From Bin103 sp002238925 (lineage in GTDB: Bacteria > Spirochaetota > Spirochaetia > SZUA-6 > Bin103), in the NCBI GenBank assembly GCA_965208065.1, contig OZ242313.1:4971091-5035090 (forward strand): a DNA stretch of 64,000 nucleotides, in the 5' to 3' direction. A program made the position numbers and the translations under genes. The stretch's first letter is position 1; every line of letters starts with the position of its first letter. The notes under the pieces are model-generated. The model was given only the letters and a program-made list of their open reading frames with translations, did not search any database and was not told the origin of the DNA. Shown one piece after another: positions 1-9,231 of this stretch.

Positions 1-1017
1 CAGCCCGGCGCCGGCGTCGATACCGAAGCCGGTCTCGGCGTCGCCGCCATCGCGCCGTATGCCGACCTCGAGCGACGGGGTCAGTTGCGCGCTGGCGCCG
101 AGCGCTACCGTGTACAGCCCCTCCAGGCCCAGGCGCACCCGGTTCACGTCGGCCGCCTCGGCGGCCAGACCGGGAGCCTCCTCGGAGGTCGCCCGCAGCA
201 GCAGCACGTCCGCATTCAGCCCCAGTGCCAGGCCGCCGGTGGCGGCCGCCGGCAGCAGCGTCGCGCGCACGCCCGCGGCTCCCGCCAACAGGCCGATCTC
301 GGTCTGCAGCGCCGCGCTGCCGCGCGGCGCCAGCCGCAGTTCGCCGAGGCCGTAGCCGCCGGCCACCCACAGCGACAGGCGCCCGCGCGCCGCCTCCACG
401 CCGAGGTACGGATACGCCCCGGTCAGGGTGCTGGTCACCTCGCCGCCGGGCGTCGAGGACCGTGAGTAGCTGCCCCAGCCACCACTGTGCGACAGCGCCA
501 GTCCGGCCAGCCACGGGCCAAACGCGTAGTCCACGCCCAGCGTCCCGCTGGCCACGTCGCCGTTCACCGCGAGGTCGTCGTCGTGGCCCGTGAACTGTCC
601 GAAGGCGCCCTGTCCCCGCAGGGTCAGCACGCCGTCGCGACTGGCGTCCGCGACCGTAATTTTCCGGCCCGCCACCGCGGCCCGCGCCGCCGGGACTTGG
701 GCGCTGCGCAACCGCTGGTCCACCGCCAACAGGGTGTGCTCCCACGCCGTGCGCCCAAGGCGGCCCAGCCACTCCCGCGGCCTCGGTCCGCTGTTGGCCA
801 TGGCGCTGGCTGTTCCGTCCGCCGTCGCCCAGGCCACGGACCCCGGATTGCCCGCGACGGTGCCAAGGATTTCAGGCTGTTGAGAGTGTGCCGATTCCGG
901 CCCGGCGCCCGCGAGAGCCAACAGAACGGCAAGCAATGCCGCCGCGGTGCGCACTGCGCCGTACGTCGCCGGCCGAATCGAGCGGTCGCGGCGGACGGTT
1001 GAGATTATCGGTGTCAT
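1..1017 (-). CDS. Autotransporter-type beta-barrel domain protein (3' end outside window)
   Basis: Reading the minus strand from an ATG at 1017 gives an uninterrupted frame to the left edge, so the C-terminus is missing. The first ~45 residues form a signal peptide with a long Ala/Leu core (AAALLAVLLALAGAG) after a basic start. Further on come the linker REWLGRLGRTAWEHTL and alternating short strands such as LSLWVAGGYGLGELRL and LTPSLEVGIRRDGGDAETG, which I recognise from autotransporter outer-membrane barrels of environmental Gram-negatives. A good ribosome site (GGGAGG, about 11 nt upstream) supports the start. The protein should sit in the outer membrane. No passenger domain is present before the barrel, so this is a short, barrel-only form. 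Family assignment is fairly sure; function is unknown. Confidence 0.75.
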   Translation of the reverse strand, partial: MTPIISTVRRDRSIRPATYGAVRTAAALLAVLLALAGAGPESAHSQQPEILGTVAGNPGSVAWATADGTASAMANSGPRPREWLGRLGRTAWEHTLLAVDQRLRSAQVPAARAAVAGRKITVADASRDGVLTLRGQGAFGQFTGHDDDLAVNGDVASGTLGVDYAFGPWLAGLALSHSGGWGSYSRSSTPGGEVTSTLTGAYPYLGVEAARGRLSLWVAGGYGLGELRLAPRGSAALQTEIGLLAGAAGVRATLLPAAATGGLALGLNADVLLLRATSEEAPGLAAEAADVNRVRLGLEGLYTVALGASAQLTPSLEVGIRRDGGDAETGFGIDAGAGL

Positions 1018-1371
1018 CGTTATCACGACCTCCCACCACGGAATGCGGACACGGGGAGACGCGAAGGGGAGATCACGTCATGCAGGCAAAAGCAGCGTCG
1101 TCCCCGGTCCATACCATTGGCACTACCTGACGGCGGTGGACGGCGCCACGGGCGGCTTCGTGGATGGACTGTCGATTCCTTGGAGAGCGCAACAAACGCG
1201 CGAGCAACCGCGGCAAACCGGTAAGCCGATACGTCAGTTGCATCCGCGAACTACGCGGGTTGCACCGTGGCAGCGGCGCAACGAAACGGTAGAAGCATGG
1301 GACATGCCAGCGTCGGTTTTCGATGCTGGCGGCTCGGCACCGCCGCTCCCGGCAAGGAAGCGGGCGCCGGC
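1018..1371. other. Intergenic region, no gene seen
   Basis: About 350 bp between the start of the autotransporter gene and the end of the ATPase gene, both on the minus strand. It must hold the promoter for the autotransporter gene. The only clear element is that gene's ribosome site just right of 1017. I see no convincing promoter boxes, terminator or small gene. Confidence 0.5.
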
Positions 1372-2808
1372 TCAGTCGGGAAACAGCGGCAATTGCCCGA
1401 GGTCTTCCCGATCGGCTACCCGCCGGTAGGACGCGCCTCCGGCACCGGCCTGCCGGGACGGCACCGGATTCAGGTACGCCTCGATGTCGTCGCGTGAGGC
1501 GTGCCGGCCGTCCGCTGCCCGCCAGGTTCCCGGCAGGCACAAGAACTGCGCCTGCCCGGCGCGGGAGCGCACGAACACGACGCTGTCGTCGGGAACCTGC
1601 TGCAGGACGGCCGGCGCATGGGTGCTGACGATCACCTGGCGGAGCGGATTGTGCTGGCTGACCGTCTGGTGAGGATCCACGCCCATCCCGGTCAACAGAT
1701 CGAGCACGGCCGGAATCTGCGCCGGATGGATACCGTGATCGGGATCCTCCACGCACAGCACGCCGCGCGTGTGCGGGCCGTGGGCCAGCACCAGGAACGT
1801 TAGGAGCCGCAGCACGCCGTCCGCGAGCGTGGCGGCGGGATGAATCGTTCCGCCGCTGTCGAGCAGGGCCAGCTCCAGCCGGTCGCGTTCCGGATCCACT
1901 TCGATCTGCAGCGAGTGCGCACCGCCGATCAGCTCCCCCAGGCGGGCGGAAATCGCGTCCAGCGGCGCCGGCCTCGACCGCGGCTCGGCGCCGGCTTGGC
2001 TGGCGGCCAAGTGGTGCAGGGCCGCCGCCAAGTGGCTGCCGTCGCCCGCCATGCGGGACGGGGAACCGAACCGGTCCGGCCGGCGCAGCGAAGCCGGATC
2101 CGGCTGCACGAGCTGCCACGACTGCATCTCCCGGCGGGCCGCGAGCGCCGTGGGACTGTACGCGCCGGAAGCCGTCGACAGCATGGTACGCGGCAAACCG
2201 ACTGCCGCCCGCCGCACAGGACTGACACCGCCGCCGCGGTCCGCGTGCCGCACAACCACGCGGTGCTCGCCGACTCCCTCGGTCGAGATGAACGACGGGG
2301 CGGGACGTCGGCCGCCCACCACCGCCCGGCGCCAGTCACTGACACTGTGGGGGAACCGCAGGTGGTGCGGCGCGTCACGTTGGCGCAGGTGAATCAATTC
2401 CTCCCTGACCAGGACGAGGGGGCCGCGCGTCAGCGCATCGGGCAGCTCGCGGCGGCCAAGCTCCAGGGAGTAGCGTAACAGGGTGCTGCTGGCCCTGGTC
2501 TCCTGACCCAAGTCGTCGACCGCCCGCCACGGCACGACCATGTCCGCCACGAACGTCATGCGGGCGGCGACCCGGTCGCCGGAGCGGTGAAACAGGCCGT
2601 GTACCTCCTCGGCGCCGCCCTGTCCGCGGCACACCGCGACGGCGGCCTCGCCGAGCGTGCCGTCGGCCAGGGCGCTCAGAAACCGGATGGCGTCGAACAG
2701 GTTGGACTTGCCGGCGCCATTGGGCCCGGCGACACAGGTGAACGGGCCGAACCGGACATCGGCATCCACCAGATTCCTGAACCCGGAGACCTGCAGTCGA
2801 GTCAGCAC
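1372..2808 (-). CDS. AAA/RecF-OLD-like ATPase
   Basis: A 478-residue SMC/RecF-type ATPase. The N-terminus reads LTRLQVSGFRNLVDADVRFG, followed by Walker A GPNGAGKS at about residues 28-35. Near the C-terminus are a Walker B-like CVEDPDHGIHP and the switch motif VIVSTHAPAVL, the usual order in the AAA_21/OLD-like group. The frame is open further upstream, but I chose GTG at 2808 because GGGAGG lies 9 nt before it and family homology begins there. No partner nuclease gene such as a UvrD-type helicase follows, so a defence role is not evident. It is probably cytoplasmic and acts on DNA or a nucleoprotein; the exact job is unknown. Confidence 0.8.
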   Translation of the reverse strand: MLTRLQVSGFRNLVDADVRFGPFTCVAGPNGAGKSNLFDAIRFLSALADGTLGEAAVAVCRGQGGAEEVHGLFHRSGDRVAARMTFVADMVVPWRAVDDLGQETRASSTLLRYSLELGRRELPDALTRGPLVLVREELIHLRQRDAPHHLRFPHSVSDWRRAVVGGRRPAPSFISTEGVGEHRVVVRHADRGGGVSPVRRAAVGLPRTMLSTASGAYSPTALAARREMQSWQLVQPDPASLRRPDRFGSPSRMAGDGSHLAAALHHLAASQAGAEPRSRPAPLDAISARLGELIGGAHSLQIEVDPERDRLELALLDSGGTIHPAATLADGVLRLLTFLVLAHGPHTRGVLCVEDPDHGIHPAQIPAVLDLLTGMGVDPHQTVSQHNPLRQVIVSTHAPAVLQQVPDDSVVFVRSRAGQAQFLCLPGTWRAADGRHASRDDIEAYLNPVPSRQAGAGGASYRRVADREDLGQLPLFPD

Positions 2809-2959
2809 GCTCGCCCGCCTCCCGGATGCCGCGCGTCCCGTGCTGTGCCACTCGCCGGACACCGTTGCTGCCTGAAAATCGTGCGCTCCACCGGTTCGCG
2901 GAGCACGGAGGTCAGCGTGGCGGTGCTCGCCGCGCGCAGTAATGCAAGCGTGTCCATGG

Positions 2960-3826
2960 TCACTGTAACCCCGGGCCGGCGATGTTGTTCCAAGCGGGCG
3001 GCTGCGCCGCGCCGGCATAGGCCGGCATCAACTCGCCGATAACGGAGCGATTCTGCTCCACCCACTTGCTCCAGTCGGGATGGTCCGTCACATGGCCGGC
3101 GATCAGCGCTTGCACCTCCTCGGGCATGCCGTCAAAGGCGGGCCAGTACCAGATGGTGAGCACGGTGCGGCGCTCGCCGGACCGGTTGGCGTGCGCGGAA
3201 TGCAGCACGCGCGCGTCGCCCACCACCACGTCGCCGGCGCGCACCGGCACGTCCACCTCGCCGGCCGCCGGCTGCAGGGCCGGGTGGTCGAGGTTGACGG
3301 CGGTTCCCACTTCATCCGACTCGTGCGCCTGGCGCGGCAGGTCGTGCAGCGGATGACGCTTCAGGTGCGAGCCCGGAATCACCCGCAGGCAGCCGTTGTC
3401 ACACGACGTATCCACCAGGTAGTACATCAGGAAGTACTGCTGCGGGCGGTCGGTGTAGCTGATCGGGTGGTCCCACAGCACGCCGTCCTGGTGCCAGTAC
3501 AGCGGCGGTGCGTGCGGCGGCTTGCTGATCAGGAACCCGCTCCACACCCGCGGGCGCTCGAATCCCAGGTCGGCGAACACCGCTAGCGCACGCGGGTCGG
3601 CGAGCAACTCGGCGAACACCGGATGCGGGAACTTCCAGTAGGAGATGATGCAACCCTGCGCGCGATGGCGCTCGAAGTGATCGGCATCCTCCTGGGCGAT
3701 GGTCCACTCGCTCATCGCGTTCAACTTCGCCACAGTACCGGCATCGAGCACGTTCTCGAACACGCAGAACCCGTCGCGCATCAACCGCTCCCGCTTAGCC
3801 TGCTCCCGTATCGGCATGCAACTCAC
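2960..3826 (-). CDS. Phytanoyl-CoA dioxygenase (PhyH) family protein
   Basis: A 288-residue Fe(II)/2-oxoglutarate oxygenase. The metal-binding HxD is in LYWHQDGVLWDH. The distal histidine is in VVVGDARVLHSAHANRSGER, followed by the arginine expected to bind 2-oxoglutarate (ERRTVLTIWYW). Length and order are normal for PhyH-type hydroxylases, which act on varied small or lipid substrates, so the substrate cannot be named. The gene stands alone on the minus strand and its start is set by ATG 3826. It is one of three intact PhyH genes and one PhyH fragment in the first 17 kb. Confidence 0.88.
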   Translation of the reverse strand: MSCMPIREQAKRERLMRDGFCVFENVLDAGTVAKLNAMSEWTIAQEDADHFERHRAQGCIISYWKFPHPVFAELLADPRALAVFADLGFERPRVWSGFLISKPPHAPPLYWHQDGVLWDHPISYTDRPQQYFLMYYLVDTSCDNGCLRVIPGSHLKRHPLHDLPRQAHESDEVGTAVNLDHPALQPAAGEVDVPVRAGDVVVGDARVLHSAHANRSGERRTVLTIWYWPAFDGMPEEVQALIAGHVTDHPDWSKWVEQNRSVIGELMPAYAGAAQPPAWNNIAGPGLQ

Positions 3827-3931
3827 CTCCAGAACTGTTTCCGAAGCAACGACGGCACGTCAACTCCAAGGAGGCCAAGGAGGCGCACGCCACCGGTGGC
3901 GCAGCTCTGGTGGATTATCGGTCGGCGCTCG

Positions 3932-4389
3932 TTACCTGATGATGGCGCCGGCCCAAAGCCGTTCGAGAAACAATTCCCAGGGCAGAATGTCGATGCCGTC
4001 GGGCGTGCGCCGCGGAGCGCTCGCGACGCCGAGCAGGTTGGCCCGCCCGCGCGTCACCTGCGGGCGCTGGAGCCGCACAGCACGAAGCTCAGGCGGTCGC
4101 TCTCGATCATGCGGTGCACCTCATCCAGGAGCGCCGGCACCTTCTGCACCTCGTCGATGATGGTCGGATGCGCCCGGGCGGCAGGATCAAGGGCACGGAC
4201 GCGGTCCGCGAGCGTCCACGGCGCCCGCGTGAACTCCAACATCAACCGGGTATCGAGCAGGTCGAAGTGCGCCGATTACGGGAACCTTCGCCGCAACAGC
4301 GTCGATTTGCCGGTCTTGCGGGGTCCCCAAAGGAACTTCGACTGATCCCGCGGAAGGTCGATATCGAGGATGCGCGCGTACTCCGGCAT
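3932..4389 (-). pseudogene. Decayed ATPase of the DUF4143-type AAA family
   Basis: From ATG 4389 the frame reads MPEYARILDIDLP, then Walker A WGPRKTGKSTLLRRRFP, then an in-frame TAA (4276-4278). Beyond the stop the same frame resumes with SAHFDLLDTRLMLEF, Walker B-like TIIDEVQKVPALLDEVH and SFVLCGSSARR. It is then broken by a second lesion, a frameshift near 4060, after which another frame gives ANLLGVASAPRRTPDG and DILPWELFLERLWAGAIIR to a stop at 3932. These motifs are the N-terminal half of the common prokaryotic AAA proteins that carry a C-terminal DUF4143 domain, absent here. One nonsense codon, one frameshift and loss of the C-terminus indicate a dead gene. Confidence 0.75.
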
Positions 4390-4656
4390 TTCGCAAGTCA
4401 CTCCGAATTGGTTCGACCAACTCGGATCATAAACCGAATCGGCCGCCGGAGTCAGGCATGAAACATCCCGAACGCTCCCGGACGCACGCTCAGTTTCATC
4501 CAACGCCCTGCGTCGAAAATTCACGTTTCCACCGCCGCCGCCCTTGCCGTCGAACTCCCAGGCGCCGCCGTGGGCCGCCATCCGCGCCAACGACGGCTGC
4601 GGGGCCGGGCAGTCAAGGCCGTCTCCCGCGATCTACCCATCGCGACGGCCTGCTGC

Positions 4657-5361
4657 TCAGGAGCTCGGCGGCCTGAGCACACCGATGTCACACGTGCCGG
4701 CGTCGCAGTACCAGATCTCCTCGCCGCCGCGCACCGTCATGCCATGCACCTCATCGGGTTCGGCGACCCGGAACACGTCCACGAAGCGCCCACTCCCGGT
4801 GTCCATCAGGTGGACCGCTCCCGACGACGTGTCCGACACCCACAGCCGGCCGTCCCTGTTCCAGCCGATGCCGTGGACGCGCAATCCCGGTACCACCAGC
4901 GAACGCAATTCCGTCCAACTGGCAGCGTCCATCACGTGCAGACGCTGCGTGGGCGGCGCCGCCACATAGATCTTGCCGTCGCGCCACTCGATGCCGTGGC
5001 TGGACGACGGCTTCCTCGGCGGCGGTCCCGCTTCCACCGACGCCACCAGACCCGTGCCCGGGTCCGGGTAACGCGCCAGTTCCTCGCCGGTGCGCGGATC
5101 GATCTTCACCACTTCGAGCTGCCACGTCGAAGTGATCCACACGTTGCCGTCATCGTCCAGGGTGATGCCGCTCGAGTGTCCGGTGGCGGTCTGGAACTCG
5201 TGCAGCACGGACCCGCTCTCCCAGTCGAGCAGGTACGCCTTCAGGTTGACCTGGTCGATGCACCACAGTCCGTCGTCCGCCGCCTGCAGGCCATTGGGCT
5301 GCGGACCGGGAGCCTTGAACCGCTTCTCCACCGCGGCGGTGTAGCGCAACGTCACACTCAC
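4657..5361 (-). CDS. Beta-propeller protein, Vgb/NHL/SMP-30-like
   Basis: About 234 residues made of repeating propeller blades. Examples are NGLQAADDGLWCIDQ, SSGITLDDDGNVWITSTW, SHGIEWRDGKIYVAAPP, VHGIGWNRDGRLWVSDTSSG and EVHGMTVRGGEEIWYCD; each has the G-x-x-x-x-D-G-x-x-[WYV] blade signature. No signal peptide is visible, so it may be cytoplasmic. Such proteins bind or hydrolyse lactones or act as scaffolds; I cannot choose. The start is unclear. GTG 5361 fits the family but has no ribosome site, whereas a strong GGAGGTGCGA site 38 bp upstream serves an ATG (5399) in another frame that runs only 13 codons and ends beside 5361. The gene may be translationally coupled to that leader or carry a small 5' frameshift. 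Confidence 0.7.
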   Translation of the reverse strand: MSVTLRYTAAVEKRFKAPGPQPNGLQAADDGLWCIDQVNLKAYLLDWESGSVLHEFQTATGHSSGITLDDDGNVWITSTWQLEVVKIDPRTGEELARYPDPGTGLVASVEAGPPPRKPSSSHGIEWRDGKIYVAAPPTQRLHVMDAASWTELRSLVVPGLRVHGIGWNRDGRLWVSDTSSGAVHLMDTGSGRFVDVFRVAEPDEVHGMTVRGGEEIWYCDAGTCDIGVLRPPSS

Positions 5362-5514
5362 CCGCGCACGCCGCGTGCGGCCGGTTCCTTGCGTACCATT
5401 CGCACCTCCGTGATGTTGATCGTGGCACGCGCCCGGCAGCCAGTCAAATGTGCGTGAACTAGCGTGAACCAACGGTGGCAACCTTCTTTGATTTGGCCCA
5501 TGATCCAGCACGCA

Positions 5515-6696
5515 ATGAGCAGGATCGACCGTGTGCAGATTCGCGAGTTTTCGTTCGACGTTCCGGACATCGGGCTGGAGCAGGCCGCCGCCGGCATCGG
5601 CAACATGGCCTACGTCAAGGGCGCCTCGCTGACCGCGTCCCGGTTCGCGGTGCGGATCTACTGCGACGACGGCGCCAGCGGCGAGTATGTCACCCACTGG
5701 GTGGGCACGCCGGCCTCCCTCGCCCAGGCGGTGATGCTGGCACCGCTGCTGCTCGGACGCGACCCGGACCGGCGCGAGCAGATCTACGACGACCTGAAGC
5801 GGGAGCTGCGCGCCTACGACCACATGGGGCACGGCGTGCTGGACATCGCGCTGTGGGACCTGGCCGGCAAGCGACTGGGCACCTCGGTATCGCGCCTCCT
5901 GGGCGGCTTTCGGGAGCGGCTGCCCACCTACGCCAGCACCTACCACGGCCAGCTTGGTCCCGGCGGGCTGAACAGCCCGCGGGCGTTCGCCGACTTTGCC
6001 GCCGAATGCCAGGCGGCCGGTTTCGCCGGCTTCAAGATCCACGGCTGGAACGACGGCGACGTGGCCCGCGAAATCGCCAACCTGCGCGCCGTGCGCGCCG
6101 CGGTCGGCGACGGCTTCCGTATCATGCTCGACCCGGCCTGCCAGCTCCGTACCTGGAACGACGCCCTGGCGGTCGGCCGCGTGTGCGACGAGATCGGCTG
6201 CTTCTGGTACGAGGATCCGTACCGCGACGCCGGCATCGCCGCCGAGGGCCATCGCCGTCTGCGCGAGCGCCTGTCGACGCCGCTGCTGCTCACCGAGCAC
6301 GTGCGCACGCTGGAGCAGAAGGCGGCGTTCCTGGTGGCCGGCGGCTGCGACATGATCCACGCCGACCCCGAGTACGACATGGGCATCACCGGCGTGATGA
6401 AGATCGCCCACGTCAGCGAGGCGTTCGGGCTCGACCTGCAGGTGCACGCCTGCGGCCCCGCCCACCGCGCCGTGGTGTCGGCGTTGCGCAACACCCACCT
6501 GTACGAGATGGCGCTGATGGGTCCGGGCATGCCCAACGTGGTGCCGCCCGTGTACTCCGGGTACAGCGACCAGCCCGGCGCCGTCGGTGCGGACGGCTGC
6601 GTACCGGTTCCGGACGGCCCCGGCCTCGGCGTCAGCTACGATTGGGACTTCATCGAGCGCAACACCACCGCGGCGCACGACATCACCGGCCCTTGA
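5515..6696 (+). CDS. Mandelate racemase/muconate lactonizing enzyme family protein
   Basis: A 393-residue enolase-superfamily enzyme, probably a sugar-acid dehydratase or epimerase. It has a capping domain (1-130) and a TIM barrel. Catalytic features follow the mandelate racemase subgroup: Lys174 in GFKIHGW, metal ligands Asp206 (MLDPACQ), Glu233 (WYEDPY) and Glu261 (LLTEH), and His311 in LQVHACG. The frame is open to 5464. ATG 5515 is preferred because the family fold begins at RIDRVQIREF, although the upstream sequence is a poor ribosome site and ATG 5500 is possible. It diverges from the beta-propeller gene and precedes the molybdopterin enzyme gene by about 110 bp, so all three may belong to one catabolic locus. 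Substrate unknown. Confidence 0.85.
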   Translation: MSRIDRVQIREFSFDVPDIGLEQAAAGIGNMAYVKGASLTASRFAVRIYCDDGASGEYVTHWVGTPASLAQAVMLAPLLLGRDPDRREQIYDDLKRELRAYDHMGHGVLDIALWDLAGKRLGTSVSRLLGGFRERLPTYASTYHGQLGPGGLNSPRAFADFAAECQAAGFAGFKIHGWNDGDVAREIANLRAVRAAVGDGFRIMLDPACQLRTWNDALAVGRVCDEIGCFWYEDPYRDAGIAAEGHRRLRERLSTPLLLTEHVRTLEQKAAFLVAGGCDMIHADPEYDMGITGVMKIAHVSEAFGLDLQVHACGPAHRAVVSALRNTHLYEMALMGPGMPNVVPPVYSGYSDQPGAVGADGCVPVPDGPGLGVSYDWDFIERNTTAAHDITGP

Positions 6697-6808
6697 CGAG
6701 GCGCTCGGTCGTCAATCGCACGGTTGTCGTACCGTCCCGTTTCGTCTACCCTGCGGCCAAGCCAAGGCCGCATCGGCAACCGTCTGCGGACGTACTCGGA
6801 GGGATCAG

Positions 6809-9052
6809 ATGAGCGATACGAAAACTGCAACATACAAGGTACTGGGCACCCGCCCCGTGCGCCACGACGGCGTCGACAAGGTAACCGGACGCGCCAACTA
6901 CGGCGCCGACTTCCACCTGCCGGGCATGCTGCACGGCAAGGTGCTGCGCAGCCCCCACGCCCACGCCCGCATCCGCTCCATCGATACCAGCGCCGCGGCG
7001 GCGCTCGACGGTGTGTTCGCGGTGGTGACCGGAGACGATTTTCCGTCCGACACCCCGAGCGAGGTGAGCGCGAACGTGGTGATGTGCCGCGGCCACGTAC
7101 GCTACCAGGGGCAGCCGGTCGCCGCGGTGGCGGCATCCACGCCCACCATCGCCGACCAGGCGCTCGAGCTGATCGAGGTCGACTACGAGGTGCTGCCGCA
7201 CGTCACCGACGTGTGGGAGTCGGCGCAGGGCAAGGTGATCATCGACCCCGAGCTGCGCACCGACGGCGACGAATCGGCGCCGCCCTCCAACATCTCCAAC
7301 ACCAACGTGTTCGACGCCGCCGACGTGGAAGCCGGCTTCGCCGCCGCCGACGTGATCATCGAACACGAGTACGACAGCGCCACCATCCACCAGGGTTACA
7401 TCGAACCGCACGCCTGCGTGGCCCGCTGGGGCGAGGACGGCAACGTGCTGCTGTGGGTGTCCAGCCAGGGACACTTCGCCATTCGCGACCTGACCGCCGG
7501 CCAACTCGGCATCGCGCCGTCGCGCATCAAGACCATTCCCGCCGAGATCGGCGGCGGCTTCGGCGGCAAGACCACCGTATTCCTGGAGCCGGTGGCGATC
7601 CTGATGGCCGCCAAGACCGGCCGCCCGGTGAAGATGGTGATGACCCGCGAGGAGGTGTTCATCTCCAGCGGCCCCGCTCCCGGCAGCCACATCCGCCTCA
7701 AGATGGGAGCCACCAAAGATGGCCGCATCACCGCCGTGGACGCCGACCTGTGGTACGAGTCGGGCAGCTACCCCGGTCCGCTGATGGGACTGGGCATGAT
7801 GTGCCTCACCGCCCCCTACGAGATCGAGAACTACCACATCAAGGGCTACAACGTGCTTATCAACAAGCCGTTCATGCGCCCCTACCGCGCTCCGCTGGCG
7901 CCCAACGCCGCGCACGCCACCGAGACCATCATCGACGAGATCTGCGAACAGATCGGCATGGACAAGATCGACTTCCGGCTCAAGAACGCCGCCAAGGAGG
8001 GCACCAAGGCCGCCTACGGCCCCGTCTACCCGCGAATCGGCATGGTCGAGACGCTGCAGGCCGCCAAGGCGCACCCGCACTACTCCGCTCCGCTCGGCCC
8101 CAACCAGGGCCGCGGCGTCGCCAGCGGCTTCTGGATGAACATCGGCGGCGACGCCACCGCCAACATCTCGGTGCTGCCGGACGGACGCGTATCGCTGATC
8201 ACCGGGCGCCCCGACATCGGCGGCTCGCGCGCCGCCCAGGCCATGGTGCTGGCCGAGGAACTCGGCATCTCGGTGGACGAGATCAACCCCTCCATCGGCG
8301 ACACCGACACGGTCGGCATGAACGGCATCTCCGAGGGCAGCAGCACCGCCTATGCCAGCAGCATGGCAATCCACGAGGCCGCCATGAAACTGAAGGACGA
8401 ACTGCGCGACCGCGCCGCCCAGGTGTGGGAGGCGGACAAGGAGCAGGTCACCTGGAAGGACGGCGCCGCCCACCTGAACGGCGGCAGCAACGGCTCCGGA
8501 GAACCGCTGTCCTTGCGTGACCTGGCCGGGAGTTCGTCGCAGACCGGCGGTCCGCTCGGCGCCGAGGCGGCCATCAACGCGCGCTTCGCGGCGCCGGCGT
8601 TCGGCACCCACATCTGCGACGTGGAGGTGGACCAGGAAACCGGCAAGGTGGACGTGGTGCGCTATACGGTGTGCCAGGACGCCGGCCGCGCGCTGCACAA
8701 GAGCTACGTGGAAGGCCAGTACCAGGGCGGCGCCGCCCAGGGCATCGGCTGGGCGCTCAACGAGGGCTACTACTACAACGAGCAGGGCGTGATGGAGAAC
8801 GCCGGCTTCCTGGACTACCGCATGCCGGTAGCTCTGGACCTGCCGATGATCGACACGGTGGTGGTCGAAGTGCCCAACCCCAAGCACCCGTACGGCGTGC
8901 GCGGGGTCGGCGAGAACGCCATCGTGGCGCCGCTGGCGACAGTCGCCAACGCCGTGGCCAACGCTACCGGCGTCCGCCTGTGCCAGGTGCCGATGTCCCC
9001 GGACCGCGTGCTCGAGGGCATCCTCACCCACAAGGCCGCCAACGGCTCGTAA
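6809..9052 (+). CDS. Xanthine dehydrogenase family molybdopterin-binding subunit
   Basis: A 747-residue large subunit of the xanthine oxidase/aldehyde oxidoreductase family. It begins with the usual VLGTRPVRHDGVDKVTGRA segment. It has the cofactor-binding GGGFGGK at about residue 247, an Arg-bearing RPYRAPLAPNA near 357 and, close to the C-terminus, GVRGVGEN, whose Glu is the expected catalytic base. ATG 6809 has GGAGGG 5-6 nt upstream. Normally this subunit partners with a [2Fe-2S] protein (CoxS type) and an FAD protein (CoxM type); neither is adjacent, so it must find partners elsewhere or use another acceptor. It is likely a hydroxylase of an aromatic, heterocyclic or aldehyde substrate. 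Confidence 0.88.
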   Translation: MSDTKTATYKVLGTRPVRHDGVDKVTGRANYGADFHLPGMLHGKVLRSPHAHARIRSIDTSAAAALDGVFAVVTGDDFPSDTPSEVSANVVMCRGHVRYQGQPVAAVAASTPTIADQALELIEVDYEVLPHVTDVWESAQGKVIIDPELRTDGDESAPPSNISNTNVFDAADVEAGFAAADVIIEHEYDSATIHQGYIEPHACVARWGEDGNVLLWVSSQGHFAIRDLTAGQLGIAPSRIKTIPAEIGGGFGGKTTVFLEPVAILMAAKTGRPVKMVMTREEVFISSGPAPGSHIRLKMGATKDGRITAVDADLWYESGSYPGPLMGLGMMCLTAPYEIENYHIKGYNVLINKPFMRPYRAPLAPNAAHATETIIDEICEQIGMDKIDFRLKNAAKEGTKAAYGPVYPRIGMVETLQAAKAHPHYSAPLGPNQGRGVASGFWMNIGGDATANISVLPDGRVSLITGRPDIGGSRAAQAMVLAEELGISVDEINPSIGDTDTVGMNGISEGSSTAYASSMAIHEAAMKLKDELRDRAAQVWEADKEQVTWKDGAAHLNGGSNGSGEPLSLRDLAGSSSQTGGPLGAEAAINARFAAPAFGTHICDVEVDQETGKVDVVRYTVCQDAGRALHKSYVEGQYQGGAAQGIGWALNEGYYYNEQGVMENAGFLDYRMPVALDLPMIDTVVVEVPNPKHPYGVRGVGENAIVAPLATVANAVANATGVRLCQVPMSPDRVLEGILTHKAANGS

Positions 9053-9149
9053 CCGCCGCCTCCAGCCTCAACGCTAACCCCGGCCTTCAGCAGTTGTAGC
9101 AGTGAGAGACGGTTGACAAAGCGGAGGTAAGGATGGCACTTTTGTGTTA

Positions 9150-9223
9150 CGTCCCGTTGGGACGGCTTACTTGGGCCTCGTTGGGGCCAATTGGGTGCGG
9201 GCCCCGTTGGGGCCCCCTTTTTT
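9150..9223 (+). terminator. Three tandem GTT-loop hairpins, the last with a T6 tract
   Basis: Three stem-loops with identical GTT loops follow each other: CGTCCC-GTT-GGGACG (9150-9164), GGCCTC-GTT-GGGGCC with one G-U pair (9174-9188) and GGGCCCC-GTT-GGGGCCC (9199-9215). The third is followed by six T residues (9218-9223), a classic intrinsic terminator. They lie about 98 bp after the molybdopterin gene and end 8 bp before the NYN gene start. The third can end the upstream transcript; the function of the first two is unknown. Confidence 0.7.
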
Positions 9224-9231
9224 GAGTTATT

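Noticed and set aside
4657..6678. Minus-strand open frame of 673 codons as a single protein
   Set aside because: Only the last ~234 codons are propeller-like; the upstream part is antisense to the enolase-superfamily gene.
5475..6812. 445-codon open frame overlapping the enolase-superfamily gene on the same strand
   Set aside because: Arg/Ala-rich shadow frame; the other frame carries all catalytic residues.
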